Shown here: positions 25,201-34,010 of the stretch, in pieces
Position numbering within the stretch: position 1 is the stretch's first letter
Layout: each line of letters starts with the position of its first letter
NCBI GenBank assembly: GCA_964247755.1
Contig: CAXTVX010000001.1
Span: 372,001-436,000 of the forward strand
From: Lichenicola sp964247755
GTDB taxonomy: Bacteria > Pseudomonadota > Alphaproteobacteria > Acetobacterales > Acetobacteraceae
Length of the DNA stretch: 64,000 nucleotides
Direction of reading: 5' to 3'
Translations under genes and position numbers: made by a program
The notes under the pieces: generated by a model
What the model saw: only the letters and a program-made list of their open reading frames with translations
Told to the model about the DNA's origin: nothing
Database searches by the model: none

Positions 25201-25737
25201 CTAACGCGGGGACAGCACCATGATCATCTGGCGGTTCTCCATGCGCGGCATCTGCTCGACCTTGGCGCGTTCGTCCATGTCGCCGCGTATGCGCTCCAGC
25301 ACCTTCACGCCGAGATCCTGGTGCGCCATCTCGCGACCGCGGAAGCGCAGCGTCACCTTCACCTTGTCGCCCTCCTCGATGAAGGACTTCATGGCGCGCA
25401 TCTTAACCTGGTAGTCGTTCTCGTCGATGTTCGGACGGACCTTGACTTCCTTGATCTCGATGACCTTCTGCTTCTTGCGCGCCTCGTTCTTCTTCTTCTG
25501 TTGCTCGTACTTGAACTTGCCGTAGTCGAGGATCTTGACTACCGGCGGCTCGGCGTTGGGGCTGATCTCGAGCAGGTCGAGGCCGACCGAGAAGGCGCGC
25601 TGCATCGCGTCGCGTGTGGTCATCACGCCCTGCATCTCGCCCTCTTCGTCGATCAGGCGGACGTTCGGGACGCGGATCTCTTCGTTGACGCGTGGGCCGT
25701 CGCGGGTCGGCGCCGCTTGCATCGGGGGTCTGGCTAT
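25201..25737 (-). CDS. infC: Translation initiation factor IF-3
   Basis: IF-3 binds the 30S subunit and proofreads start codons. The core is unmistakable: PRVNEEIRVPNVRLIDEEGE, LLEISPNAEPPVVKILDYGK, FKYEQQKKKNEARKKQK and a C-terminal RMENRQMIMVLSPR. The only strong ribosome binding site (AGGAG) sits 7 nt before an ATA codon at 25737, giving 178 residues; ATG at 25722 (173 residues) has no site at proper spacing. IF-3 genes commonly use rare starts for autoregulation (AUU in E. coli). A TTGACA hexamer (25823-25828, minus strand) in the gap after thrS suggests its own promoter besides read-through from thrS. Confidence 0.93.
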   Translation of the reverse strand: MARPPMQAAPTRDGPRVNEEIRVPNVRLIDEEGEMQGVMTTRDAMQRAFSVGLDLLEISPNAEPPVVKILDYGKFKYEQQKKKNEARKKQKVIEIKEVKVRPNIDENDYQVKMRAMKSFIEEGDKVKVTLRFRGREMAHQDLGVKVLERIRGDMDERAKVEQMPRMENRQMIMVLSPR

Positions 25738-25872
25738 CGGACTGCTCCTGTTGCTGTGGATATGGTGTCGCGTCCCGCAACGGGGGCGCAACGGTCAGGC
25801 GGGAAGGCTAGCACGCAAAGCTTGTCAAGGAATGAAGCTCCGACGCAACCCTGACTCGACGCATGAACGGGG

Positions 25873-27816
25873 TCAGGTGACGGCTTCGCGTCTGAGATCG
25901 GGAGCGGTGGCTTCCAGTGCAAGGGCGGCGACGGCGGCGTCGAGGTCAAGCATCTCCTGGTCGGCGCCGCCGAGACGACGCATCGCCACCGTGCGCGCCT
26001 CCGCCTCCTTGCGGCCGACCACCAGGATCACCGGGACGCGATCGAGGCTGTGGGTGCGTATTTTGGCGTTGATCTTCTCGTTGGCGGTGTCCGCCTGCAC
26101 GTGGAGGCCGGCGCGTCGCAAAGCGTCGGCGACCTCGATCGCATACGGCCCGGCGTCGGACACGATGCTGGCCACCACCACCTGCACCGGTGCCAGCCAG
26201 AGCGGAAAGCGGCCGGCGAACTGCTCGATCAGGATGCCGAGGAAACGCTCGAACGAGCCCAGGATCGCGCGGTGCAGCATCACCGGGCGGTGCCGGGCGC
26301 TGTCCTCGCCGACGTAGCTGGCATCGAGGCGTTCGGGCAGCACGGTATCGACCTGCAGGGTGCCGCACTGCCAGTCGCGGCCGATCGCGTCGCGCAGCAC
26401 GAACTCCAGCTTGGGGCCGTAGAACGCCCCCTCACCCGGGTTCAGCTCGTACTCGACGCCGGCCAGCCGGCAGGCCTCGACTAGGGCGGCCTCGGACTTG
26501 TCCCAGGACGCGTCGTCGCCGGCGCGATGCTCGGGGCGGTCGGCGAACTTCACCCGGAAGCCGTCGAAGCCGAGGTCGCGGTAGACCTCGGCCAGCATGG
26601 CGACGAACTTCGCGGTTTCGGGCGCGATCTGTTGCTCGGTGCAGAAGATGTGGGCGTCATCCTGCACGAAGCCGCGCACGCGCATGATGCCGTGCAGCGC
26701 GCCGGACGGCTCGTAGCGGTGGCAGGCGCCGAACTCGGCCATGCGCAGCGGCAGCTCGCGATAGGAGCGCAGGCCGTGGCGGAAGATCTGCACGTGGCAC
26801 GGACAGTTCATCGGCTTGAGCGCAAGGATCCGCTTCTCGTGCTCGTCCTCGACGGAGGCCGTGAACATGTGCTCGCGGTAGTTCTCCCAGTGGCCGGAGG
26901 CTTCCCACAGCGCACGGTCGACCAGGAGGGGCGTGCGCACCTCGTCGTAGCCGTTGCGGTTCTGCGCCCGGCGCATGTACTCCTGCAGGGTGGAGTACAG
27001 CCGCCAGCCCTTGGGGTGCCAGAAGATCTGGCCGGTGGCCTCCTCCTGGATGTGGAACAGGTCCATCTCACGGCCGATGCGCCGGTGGTCGCGGCGCTCG
27101 GCCTCCTCCAGCTGGTGCAGGTGGGCGTCGAGCTCCTTCCCGTCGCGCCAGGCGGTGCCGTAGATGCGGGTCAGCATCGGGTTGCGGTGGTCGCCGCGCC
27201 AGTAGGCGCCGGCCACCTTCATCAGCTTGAACGCGGTGCCGACGTCGGAGGTCGTCCGCATGTGCGGGCCGCGGCACAGGTCGAGCCAGTCACCCTGGCG
27301 ATAGATCGAGATGGTCTCGGCAGGCGGCAGGTCGCGGATCAGCTCGGCCTTGTAGCGCTCGCCGCGGGCCTCGAAGAAGGCGATGGCGTCGTCGCGCGGC
27401 CATTCCTCGCGCCCGAACGGCCTGTTGGCGGCGACGATCTCGCGCATCCGGGCCTCGATGACGGGCAGGTCCTCCAGGGTGAACGGCTCGTTGCGGGCGA
27501 AGTCGTAGTAGAAGCCGTTCTCGATCGCCGGCCCGATGGTGACCTGGGTGCCGGGGTACAGCCCCTGCACCGCTTCGGCCATGACATGGGCGGCGTCGTG
27601 GCGGATCAGGCCGAGGGCTGCCTCGTCGCGTCGGGTGACGAAGCGGAGGGCCGCGTCGGCCGTGATCGCGGTGCCGAGGTCGACCAAGCGCCCGTCCAGC
27701 TCCATCGCCAGCGCCGCCCTGGCCAGCCCGGGCCCGATCGCCTCCGCCACCGCCGTGCCGGTCACCGGGCCGTCGAACCGGCGGACGGTTCCGTCAGGCA
27801 GGGTGATGGCGGGCAT
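25873..27816 (-). CDS. thrS: Threonyl-tRNA synthetase
   Basis: A 647-residue class II synthetase that charges tRNA-Thr. Domains in order: TGS (residues 1-60), the editing domain with HDAAHVMAEAVQGLYPG and WLDLCRGPHM, the catalytic core with zinc Cys in LKPMNCPCHVQIF and motif 2 around CHRYEPSGALHG, motif 3 near HRPVMLHRAILGSFERFLG, and the C-terminal anticodon-binding domain (PVQVVVASIVSDAG onward). Full length. infC follows 135 bp downstream, the classic thrS-infC order. Confidence 0.97.
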   Translation of the reverse strand: MPAITLPDGTVRRFDGPVTGTAVAEAIGPGLARAALAMELDGRLVDLGTAITADAALRFVTRRDEAALGLIRHDAAHVMAEAVQGLYPGTQVTIGPAIENGFYYDFARNEPFTLEDLPVIEARMREIVAANRPFGREEWPRDDAIAFFEARGERYKAELIRDLPPAETISIYRQGDWLDLCRGPHMRTTSDVGTAFKLMKVAGAYWRGDHRNPMLTRIYGTAWRDGKELDAHLHQLEEAERRDHRRIGREMDLFHIQEEATGQIFWHPKGWRLYSTLQEYMRRAQNRNGYDEVRTPLLVDRALWEASGHWENYREHMFTASVEDEHEKRILALKPMNCPCHVQIFRHGLRSYRELPLRMAEFGACHRYEPSGALHGIMRVRGFVQDDAHIFCTEQQIAPETAKFVAMLAEVYRDLGFDGFRVKFADRPEHRAGDDASWDKSEAALVEACRLAGVEYELNPGEGAFYGPKLEFVLRDAIGRDWQCGTLQVDTVLPERLDASYVGEDSARHRPVMLHRAILGSFERFLGILIEQFAGRFPLWLAPVQVVVASIVSDAGPYAIEVADALRRAGLHVQADTANEKINAKIRTHSLDRVPVILVVGRKEAEARTVAMRRLGGADQEMLDLDAAVAALALEATAPDLRREAVT

Positions 27817-27958
27817 GGAAGCGTCTCCGGTGGATCGCGCGGGCTGGACTGGGCGTCCCCCGTATGGCGGGAGGCAGGGCGGGTCGCAAGCCTCGCGCCG
27901 GAGCGGCGGCGGACCGGTGCGGGCGGCCCGTTGGAGCAGGAGGCCGGGGATCCGGAGC

Positions 27959-28507
27959 CTATGAGCGGTCGAGCAGCGCCGGCAGCAGACGCCTCGCCTG
28001 CTCCGTGGTGCCGGGGCGCGCCATCTCCAGGATCGTGATCCCCTCCATGATCGCGAGCACCGCCACGGCGTTCGCCTCGCTGTCCGGCGACGGCGTCAGG
28101 CGGCCGGCGATCCAGTCGAGCCAGGCCTTGACGGTCCCGTCCGCGATCTCGCGGTAGGGCGCCTCGCCGCGGGCCGCCCGCACGATCACGTCCGTCCACA
28201 CACGCAGGAACGGCGCGGTGGCGGGGTCGATGCCGGCCTGCATCATGTCGTGGAGGAACTTGCCGGCGCTCTCCGGCGCAGCCGAGGCCGCAGCGTCCTG
28301 GAGCACCGCCATCCGCCCGGAGATGCACGCCAGCACCGCGCGCACCAGCGCATCCTTGGTGCCGAAATGGTAGAGCAGCATGCGGCCGCTGGTGGACAGG
28401 CGCGCGGCCAGGCCCCGGAGGGCGAGCGCGTCGAGGCCGTCCTTGAGCACGACCGTGGCGATCGCGTCGACCAGCTCGGCGCGCCGGGCGGTCTCGTTCA
28501 GTGGCAT
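27959..28507 (-). CDS. TetR/AcrR family transcriptional regulator
   Basis: A 182-residue repressor. The N-terminal helix-turn-helix spans residues ~10-55 (GLDALALRGLAARLSTSGRM, then LLYHFGTKDALVRAVLA); the rest is a helical ligand-binding domain. It diverges from a small membrane protein gene, with a perfect GTAAC-GCTT-GTTAC operator in between, so autorepression and control of the neighbour are likely. Confidence 0.88.
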   Translation of the reverse strand: MPLNETARRAELVDAIATVVLKDGLDALALRGLAARLSTSGRMLLYHFGTKDALVRAVLACISGRMAVLQDAAASAAPESAGKFLHDMMQAGIDPATAPFLRVWTDVIVRAARGEAPYREIADGTVKAWLDWIAGRLTPSPDSEANAVAVLAIMEGITILEMARPGTTEQARRLLPALLDRS

Positions 28508-28544
28508 CGCGGTTTCCTGTAGCAGGCGTTACGTGCTTCTGCTA

Positions 28545-28560
28545 TGTAACGCTTGTTACG
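28545..28560. promoter_or_regulatory. TetR-type operator
   Basis: GTAAC-GCTT-GTTAC (28546-28559) is a perfect palindrome in the short divergent gap between the TetR gene and the membrane protein gene; a related half-site GCGTTACG lies 18 bp away at 28527-28534. Position overlaps the expected promoter of both genes. Confidence 0.6.
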
Positions 28561-28576
28561 CAAGAGGAGGCCCACC

Positions 28577-28981
28577 ATGCTCGACACGCGGCAGTTGCTG
28601 GTCCTGTGCCTTGGCGGGGCGCTGTTCTGGGTGGCCGACGTCGCCTGGATCCGGCTGGTGCCGGCCTTTGTCGTCGATCCGTTCTGGGGCGATATCGGCT
28701 TCCTGCTCACCGTTCCCGTGGCCTGGATGTGCGTCCGCCCGTGCCGGCGTCTGGCCGGCCTCGACAGGGTGCAGCTGGTTCCCGGCATGACGCTGCTGGT
28801 GGTCGTGGCAGCGCTGTTGCACGCCCTGGCGCTGCGCTGGGCACCGGGCCTCTACGGCAGCGACCATGCCGGTCGCCTCGGGAGTGCCTGGCTGCTGTGG
28901 ATCTATGGCCTGATCCTCGGTTTCGCCCTGCTGGCCGCGGTGCGGGGAGAGCGGACGCGACTGGTTCCTGCCGCGACCTGA
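28577..28981 (+). CDS. Small integral membrane protein under TetR control
   Basis: A 134-residue protein with four predicted transmembrane helices (about residues 5-25, 35-52, 67-88 and 106-125). It begins MLDTRQLLVLCLGGALFWVA. No enzyme motif is seen; small four-helix size is compatible with DUF5367-like or transporter-accessory proteins but I do not recognise it. A perfect AGGAGG site 8 nt upstream fixes the start. The TetR operator is just upstream, so it is the likely regulated target. Confidence 0.7.
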   Translation: MLDTRQLLVLCLGGALFWVADVAWIRLVPAFVVDPFWGDIGFLLTVPVAWMCVRPCRRLAGLDRVQLVPGMTLLVVVAALLHALALRWAPGLYGSDHAGRLGSAWLLWIYGLILGFALLAAVRGERTRLVPAAT

Positions 28982-29117
28982 GCCGCTTCCTGCTTCGGGA
29001 CGTCTCGCGCTGACGCCGATGACCTTGGCGCCGGGTGCCCGTCCGGTTGCTGATCCGATGGAGCTTCTCCAAGATCAAGGGCTCAAGCTCGCCGGCACGG
29101 ATCAGGGAGGACAGGTC

Positions 29118-29504
29118 ATGAGCGAGGCCAGGGGCCACTTCGATGTCCAGACCAGGCCGGAAGCCGGCTCGGGTGACGAGATCGGCCGGTTCTTCGTCAC
29201 GAAGACCTTCCATGGCGATCTGCAGGGCACCAGCACGGGCGGGATGCTTGCGGTGAGGACGCAGACGCCGGGATCGGCGGGTTACGTGCTCATCGAGCAC
29301 GTCGTGGCGACGCTGGACGGCAGGTCCGGCAGCTTCATGCTCCAGCACCGCGGGATCATGGATCGCGGCCAGCCGGATCTCGAGGTGGTCGTGATCCCCG
29401 ACTCTGGAACCGCCGGACTGGCAGGCATCACGGGGCGGATGTCGATCGATGCAGCCGCGAACCACGCCTACGTGCTGCACTACAACCTTCCCCGCGCCGA
29501 TTGA
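29118..29504 (+). CDS. DUF3224 family protein
   Basis: A 128-residue protein of the small beta-barrel DUF3224 family: start MSEARGHFDVQTRPE, central GDLQGTSTGGMLAVRTQ, and the ATLDGRSGSFMLQHRGIMDR signature, ending GRMSIDAAANHAYVLHYN. Thought to bind a small ligand; function unknown. GGAGG lies 9 nt before ATG at 29118. Confidence 0.85.
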   Translation: MSEARGHFDVQTRPEAGSGDEIGRFFVTKTFHGDLQGTSTGGMLAVRTQTPGSAGYVLIEHVVATLDGRSGSFMLQHRGIMDRGQPDLEVVVIPDSGTAGLAGITGRMSIDAAANHAYVLHYNLPRAD

Positions 29505-29586
29505 GACGGTCCGCGTTCCACCGCATGGTGCCACATGCCGACAAGCGATCCGCAACGGCCTGTCGGGCTGCCAGGGCTTGCCGTCC

Positions 29587-29642
29587 GCAAGGCCGAGCCG
29601 GGCGGCAACGACGTCCATGTCCAGCGTCGGACGGTCCGGCAC
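29587..29642 (-). repeat. Duplicate of the 3' end of the GT9 gene (gene remnant)
   Basis: 56 bp that align without gaps to 30463-30518, the last codons of the downstream glycosyltransferase gene, at roughly 80% identity. Translated on the minus strand it reads VPDRPTLDMDVVAARLGLAD, against VPDLSTLDVDTVAARCGLAD in the intact gene. The glutathione-transferase gene sits between the two copies. It looks like the remnant of a second GT9 gene or of a tandem duplication. Confidence 0.55.
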
Positions 29643-29727
29643 CGCTGACGGGCGGAAGTCGGTCACATGACCTGTTGCCGCGACCGCTGAGCCAGGCCGG
29701 ACGCCGACCTTCTCCCGTCTGCCGCCG

Positions 29728-30336
29728 TCACCAGCCGTTCAGCTTCATGATGCCGGCGACCGGCGGCAACTGCCGTGTCCGCTCGGCGACCCTCGCAACT
29801 CCGGGCGTGTTCCGGCGGAACCACTCCGGTCGGGGTCGCCAGGCGACCAGGACCGCCACGTAGACGTCGAGAGCGGACACATCCGTGCCGAGGACGAAGG
29901 GCCCGGTCACCTGTTCCTCGAGCCACAGATAGAGCCGTTCCCGATGGCGCGCCGTCGCGTCGTCGAGTTCGCCGGGCGCCGAGGGTGCCCAGCGTCCCGG
30001 ATAGTCGCCGTACGTGAAGGTCGGGTAGACGTTGGCGAGGAGCCAGATGAGCAGGCGGTAGAACCGGGTGCGCTCCGGGCTGCCGACAGCGGGTGCCAGA
30101 CCTGGCACGAGGTCCGACAGATGCAACGCGATCGCTGCGGTCTCGGTCAGGACCGTGCCGTCATCGAGCACGAGAACAGGCACCTGATGGAAAGGGTTGA
30201 CGGCACCAAGACGGTCCCGGGCAGGTCCGGGTTGGTCGAAGCCGCCGACATCGACGAACTCGTAACGCAGGCCGGCCAGCGCGAGGAGGCCCTCGGCGAT
30301 TGCTGAACCATACCGTCTCGCACCGTAGAGTCGCAT
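29728..30336 (-). CDS. Glutathione S-transferase family protein
   Basis: A 202-residue protein with the thioredoxin-like N-terminal domain (MRLYGARRYGSAIAEGLLA, the NPFHQVPVLVLDDGTVLTET motif with the cis-Pro and the Glu-Thr that bind glutathione) and a helical C-terminal domain with VLGTDVSALDVYVAVLVAW. Cytoplasmic; substrate unknown. It lies between the GT9 gene and its 56-bp duplicate, suggesting later insertion. Confidence 0.82.
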   Translation of the reverse strand: MRLYGARRYGSAIAEGLLALAGLRYEFVDVGGFDQPGPARDRLGAVNPFHQVPVLVLDDGTVLTETAAIALHLSDLVPGLAPAVGSPERTRFYRLLIWLLANVYPTFTYGDYPGRWAPSAPGELDDATARHRERLYLWLEEQVTGPFVLGTDVSALDVYVAVLVAWRPRPEWFRRNTPGVARVAERTRQLPPVAGIMKLNGW

Positions 30337-30440
30337 GTCGGGTTTCTCCAGGACGGTCGCAGAAGCCAGGCATCCGACGGGTCCGCTCGCCACCGGACTG
30401 CCTCGTCCGGTAGCAAGCGATTCATGAACGCGGCGTCGGT

Positions 30441-31397
30441 TCATGACGGCGCATGGCGATCTGCAAGGCCGCACCGGGCGGCCACGGTGTCGACGTCCAG
30501 GGTCGACAGGTCCGGCACGCGCAGCACCTCCACCTGGCCGGTGCGGCGGCCGACCGGGGCGGTCAGCACGGGGTCGCTGTGGCGCGAGAACAGCACCAGG
30601 CACCGGCAGCCCATCGCTGCGGCGAGATGCATCGGGCCGGTGTCGTTGCCGACCGCCAGCACCGCGCGGGCAGCGAGGCCGGCGAGTTCCAGCAGGGTGG
30701 TGCGGCCGGTCAGGTCGCGGGCCGTCGGACAGGCGCGCAGGATGGCGGCGGCGAGCGGCGCGTCGTCGGCGGATCCCAGCACGACCGGGGCCAGGCCCGC
30801 CGCCGCCAGCCGGACCGCCAGGGCACCGAACCGGTCCACCGGCCAGCGTTTGGCCGGGCGGTGCGGTGCGGCGCCCGGCACCAGCAGCGCGACGCGGCCG
30901 GGCAGCACCGGGCCGTGCGCGGCCAGCCAGGACAGGTCGGGATCGGGCACCGCCGGGATGCCGGCGTCGGCGAGCTGGCCGGTTTGGCGCAGGCGGGTGT
31001 GCAGTCGGTCGCGGTGGGGGTTGCGGTCGGGATGGGAGCAGCCGAGGGCGATGCCGGACCAGGGCGGACGGCCGGCCAGCAGGTGGTAGCGCGACGAGCG
31101 CCCGGAGGTCTGCAGGTCGTAGACGAAGTCGTGGCCGACGAGCAGGCGGCGCAGGCGACCAAGGCCGCGCAGGTCCCACCAGGACGGGCGGGTGTCGAGC
31201 GCCACCGCGTCGAACCACGGGCTGGCGGAGGCGAGGCCGAGGAACGGCGCGGTGGTGAGCAGGGTGAGGTGCGCGTCCGGATGCTGCGCGCGTATGGCGG
31301 CGAACGGGGCGAAGGCCAGCACGACGTCGCCGAGCGCGCCGAGCTTGATCACCAGGATGCGCTGCGGGCCGCGCTCCGGGGGGTGCTCAGCCGGCAT
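30441..31397 (-). CDS. Glycosyltransferase family 9 (heptosyltransferase-like)
   Basis: A 318-residue enzyme of the ADP-heptose:LPS heptosyltransferase group. It starts near QRILVIKLGALGDVVLAFAP, where Asp is the conserved catalytic residue, and has the C-terminal donor-binding motif VLAVGNDTGPMHLAAAMGC. Probably adds a sugar to the LPS core. Its start overlaps the end of the upstream GT4 gene by 11 bp, so the two work in one operon. Confidence 0.87.
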   Translation of the reverse strand: MPAEHPPERGPQRILVIKLGALGDVVLAFAPFAAIRAQHPDAHLTLLTTAPFLGLASASPWFDAVALDTRPSWWDLRGLGRLRRLLVGHDFVYDLQTSGRSSRYHLLAGRPPWSGIALGCSHPDRNPHRDRLHTRLRQTGQLADAGIPAVPDPDLSWLAAHGPVLPGRVALLVPGAAPHRPAKRWPVDRFGALAVRLAAAGLAPVVLGSADDAPLAAAILRACPTARDLTGRTTLLELAGLAARAVLAVGNDTGPMHLAAAMGCRCLVLFSRHSDPVLTAPVGRRTGQVEVLRVPDLSTLDVDTVAARCGLADRHAPS

Positions 31398-32604
31398 CGT
31401 GCGGCGCAGGGCGGTGCGGGAAGGGCTGCCGGAGCAGCTCCTCGTAGACGTCGAGGGTCGCCTGCTGCATCGCTCCCGTGGTGTAGCGCTGCAGCACGCG
31501 GGCCCGGGCGGCGGCACCGAGGCGGGCGCGCTCGTCGGGCGGCAGCGACAGCACGTGCCGGAGCAGGGCCGCCAGGGCGGCTGCGTCGCCGGGCGGAAAG
31601 GCGTAGCCGGTGACGCCGGGCTCCACCGTCTCCAGGGCGGCGCCGTGGGCAGCGGCCAGCACCGGGCGCTGCATCGCCTGCGCCTCGACCACGGCACGTC
31701 CGAACGGCTCGGGCTTGAGCGACGGCACCACCACCAGGTCGGCCAGCGCAAGGGCCGCCGGCATGTCGGCGCAGTGGCCGGCGAAGCGGAGCCGGCCGCG
31801 CAGGCCGAGCCGGTCGGCCTGCTGCACCAGGGTGCCGGCGAAGCTGCGCCGCCCGTCGACGGGGCCGACCAGGACGCAGACCCAGTCGAGGGCGGGTGCG
31901 TCCGCGCGAAGCAGGGCCAGCGCATCGAGCAGCAGGGCGTGGCCCTTCCAGGCGGACACGCGGCCTGGAAGCATGATCACGGCGGTGCCGGGGCCGCTGT
32001 CGGGCAGCTGCCATTGCCGGGCCAGGGCGTGGATGCGGTCGCCGCGCACCGCGGCGGGATCGAACGCGACGGTGTCCGCGCCGCGCGGGATGGTGCGCAG
32101 CCGGTCTGGGCCGACGCCGTAGCGCGACGCCACGCGCTCCGCGACGAACCGGCTGATGGCGATGACGCGGTCGCCGGACGCCATCACCGCGTTGTAGCGG
32201 CGCTTGAAGGGAAGGTTCTCGCTGTACACGCCGTGCCAGGTGGTGACGAACGGGGTGCCGGTCTGCCTGGCCGCCCACCGCGCCGACCAGGCCGGGGCGC
32301 GGGAGCGCGCGTGCACCAGCTCGACCCGATGGCGGCGGATCAGGCGGGCCAGGCGGCGGTTGTTGAGCCAGATCGACAGCGGGTCCCTGGTCATCAGGCC
32401 AAGGGGAAGGTGGACGGCGCCGCACCGTTCCAGCTGCGGCACCAGCCGGCCGCCGGCGCTGGCGACCAGTGCGGTGCCGCCGGCCTCCACGATCGCGCGG
32501 GCCATCTCGATCGTGCCGCGCTCGACCCCGCCGGCCTGCAACGACGGCAGCACCTGCAGCACGACGGGCGCCGTGCGTGCGAGGGCGGTGGAGAAGGACG
32601 GCAT
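31387..32604 (-). CDS. Glycosyltransferase family 4
   Basis: A 405-residue GT-B fold enzyme. The N-terminal acceptor domain begins VVLQVLPSLQAGGVERGTIE; the C-terminal nucleotide-sugar domain has LPGRVSAWKGHALLLDAL and the EX7E-type motif EPFGRAVVEAQAMQRPVLAA. Likely builds LPS core or another surface glycan at the inner membrane, with the GT9 enzyme encoded immediately downstream (11-bp overlap). Confidence 0.88.
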   Translation of the reverse strand: MPSFSTALARTAPVVLQVLPSLQAGGVERGTIEMARAIVEAGGTALVASAGGRLVPQLERCGAVHLPLGLMTRDPLSIWLNNRRLARLIRRHRVELVHARSRAPAWSARWAARQTGTPFVTTWHGVYSENLPFKRRYNAVMASGDRVIAISRFVAERVASRYGVGPDRLRTIPRGADTVAFDPAAVRGDRIHALARQWQLPDSGPGTAVIMLPGRVSAWKGHALLLDALALLRADAPALDWVCVLVGPVDGRRSFAGTLVQQADRLGLRGRLRFAGHCADMPAALALADLVVVPSLKPEPFGRAVVEAQAMQRPVLAAAHGAALETVEPGVTGYAFPPGDAAALAALLRHVLSLPPDERARLGAAARARVLQRYTTGAMQQATLDVYEELLRQPFPHRPAPHDAG

Positions 32605-32721
32605 GGCGGCGGCCTCGGCATGGGTGCGGGTTGCCCGGCATCATCGGCGACGCACGCGGAGTTCATGCAACGCCCCGGACGACGGTGTCGTTGCGGAAAC
32701 GAGAAGACAGGAGCGGACGAG

Positions 32722-33237
32722 ATGACGACGACGGCGAAGAAGACCGATCCCAAGCTGTGGGACAAGGTCAAGAAGGAGGTCACCGAGGGCGACAAGGGTG
32801 GCAAGCCGAAGCAGTGGTCGGCGCGAAAGGCGCAGCTGGCGACGGCGGAATACAAGAAGGAAGGCGGCGGTTACGACGGGGCGAAGACCGCCGACAACCA
32901 CCTCGCCCAGTGGACCAAGGAGGAATGGGGCACGAAGTCGGGGGACAAGTCCGGCGAGACCGGCGAGCGCTACCTGCCCAAGGAGGCACGCAAGTCGCTG
33001 ACAGATTCCGAGTACAAGCGCAGCACCGAGAAGAAGCGGGCGGACACGGCACAGGGCAAGCAGTTCTCCGCCCAGCCGAAGGACGTGGCGAAGAAGACCG
33101 CGGCCCATCGCGACACCGGGCATGGTGGTGACCTTGCCGGGATGACCAGGCAGGCGCTGCTGGCCAAGGCGGCGGAGAAGGGGGTCAAGGGGCGCTCGCG
33201 GATGAAGAAGGAGGAGCTGGTCGCCGCCCTGTCCTGA
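32722..33237 (+). CDS. DUF5872 protein with Rho-N/SAP-like tail
   Basis: A 171-residue, highly charged, Lys-rich protein. It starts MTTTAKKTDPKLWDKVKKEV and carries EGDKGGKPKQWSARKAQLA and ERYLPKEARKSLTDSEYKR, typical of DUF5872. The last ~30 residues (MTRQALLAKAAEKGVKGRSR onward) match the Rho N-terminal/SAP-like helix-extended-loop-helix that binds nucleic acid. Basic composition suggests a DNA-associated or stress protein; function unproven. AGGAG lies upstream of the ATG. Confidence 0.82.
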   Translation: MTTTAKKTDPKLWDKVKKEVTEGDKGGKPKQWSARKAQLATAEYKKEGGGYDGAKTADNHLAQWTKEEWGTKSGDKSGETGERYLPKEARKSLTDSEYKRSTEKKRADTAQGKQFSAQPKDVAKKTAAHRDTGHGGDLAGMTRQALLAKAAEKGVKGRSRMKKEELVAALS

Positions 33238-33265
33238 TGGCCGCGCGGCGGGCTATCCTCCCCGG

Positions 33266-34003
33266 ATGGTCGACGAGACGCTGCACCAGGTGGAACGGGC
33301 GGGAATCAGGCTGGCAGCGCGGCATCGTCCCGGCGACGGGCCGACGCTGGTGTTTCTGCCCGGCCTGCGCAGCGACATGCTCGGCGACAAGGCGACGGCG
33401 CTCTCGGCCCATGCCGGAGCACGCGGCCGGGCATTCCTCCGGCTGGACTATGCCGGGCATGGCGAGAGCGGCGGACGGTTCGAGGACGGCACGGTCGGAA
33501 GCTGGCGCGACGATGCATGCGCGGTGATCGAGGCGCTGGCGCCGGGGCCGGTGGTGCTGGTGGGCTCATCGATGGGGGGCTGGATCGGGCTGCTGCTGGC
33601 GATGGCGCTGGGCGAGCGGGTACGCGGCTTCGTCGGCGTCGCCGCGGCGCCGGACTTCACCCGGGCGATGGAGGCCGGCCTCGACGCGGGACAGCGCGCG
33701 GTCCTGGCGCGGGACGGGGTGGTGATGCTGCCGGGCAGCCCGGATCCGCTCCCGCTGACGCGCCGGGCGCTCGACGATGGCAGCGCCTGCTGCCTGATCG
33801 GGCGGCCGATCTCCCTCGCCTGCCCGGCGCGGCTGCTGCACGGGCTGCGCGACACGGTGGTGGCCTGGCAGCTGGCGATGGCGATCGCGGACGGGATCGA
33901 AGGCGACGACTGCCAGGTGCTGCTGGTGAAGGACGGCGACCACCGGCTGTCGCGGCCGCAGGACCTGCGGCTGCTGATCGCGGCGGTGGAGGGGCTCCGT
34001 TAA
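33266..34003 (+). CDS. Alpha/beta hydrolase (ABHD10/BioH-like)
   Basis: A 245-residue serine hydrolase. LVFLPGLRSDMLGDKATA is the oxyanion region, LDYAGHGESGG follows, the nucleophile elbow is VLVGSSMGGWIGLLLAMAL (Ser), and the catalytic His is in LVKDGDHRLSRPQDL. Short cap domain, like depalmitoylase-type esterases. It follows the DUF5872 gene by 28 bp and converges on the SDR-type gene. Confidence 0.85.
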   Translation: MVDETLHQVERAGIRLAARHRPGDGPTLVFLPGLRSDMLGDKATALSAHAGARGRAFLRLDYAGHGESGGRFEDGTVGSWRDDACAVIEALAPGPVVLVGSSMGGWIGLLLAMALGERVRGFVGVAAAPDFTRAMEAGLDAGQRAVLARDGVVMLPGSPDPLPLTRRALDDGSACCLIGRPISLACPARLLHGLRDTVVAWQLAMAIADGIEGDDCQVLLVKDGDHRLSRPQDLRLLIAAVEGLR

Positions 34004-34010
34004 GGGTTGC

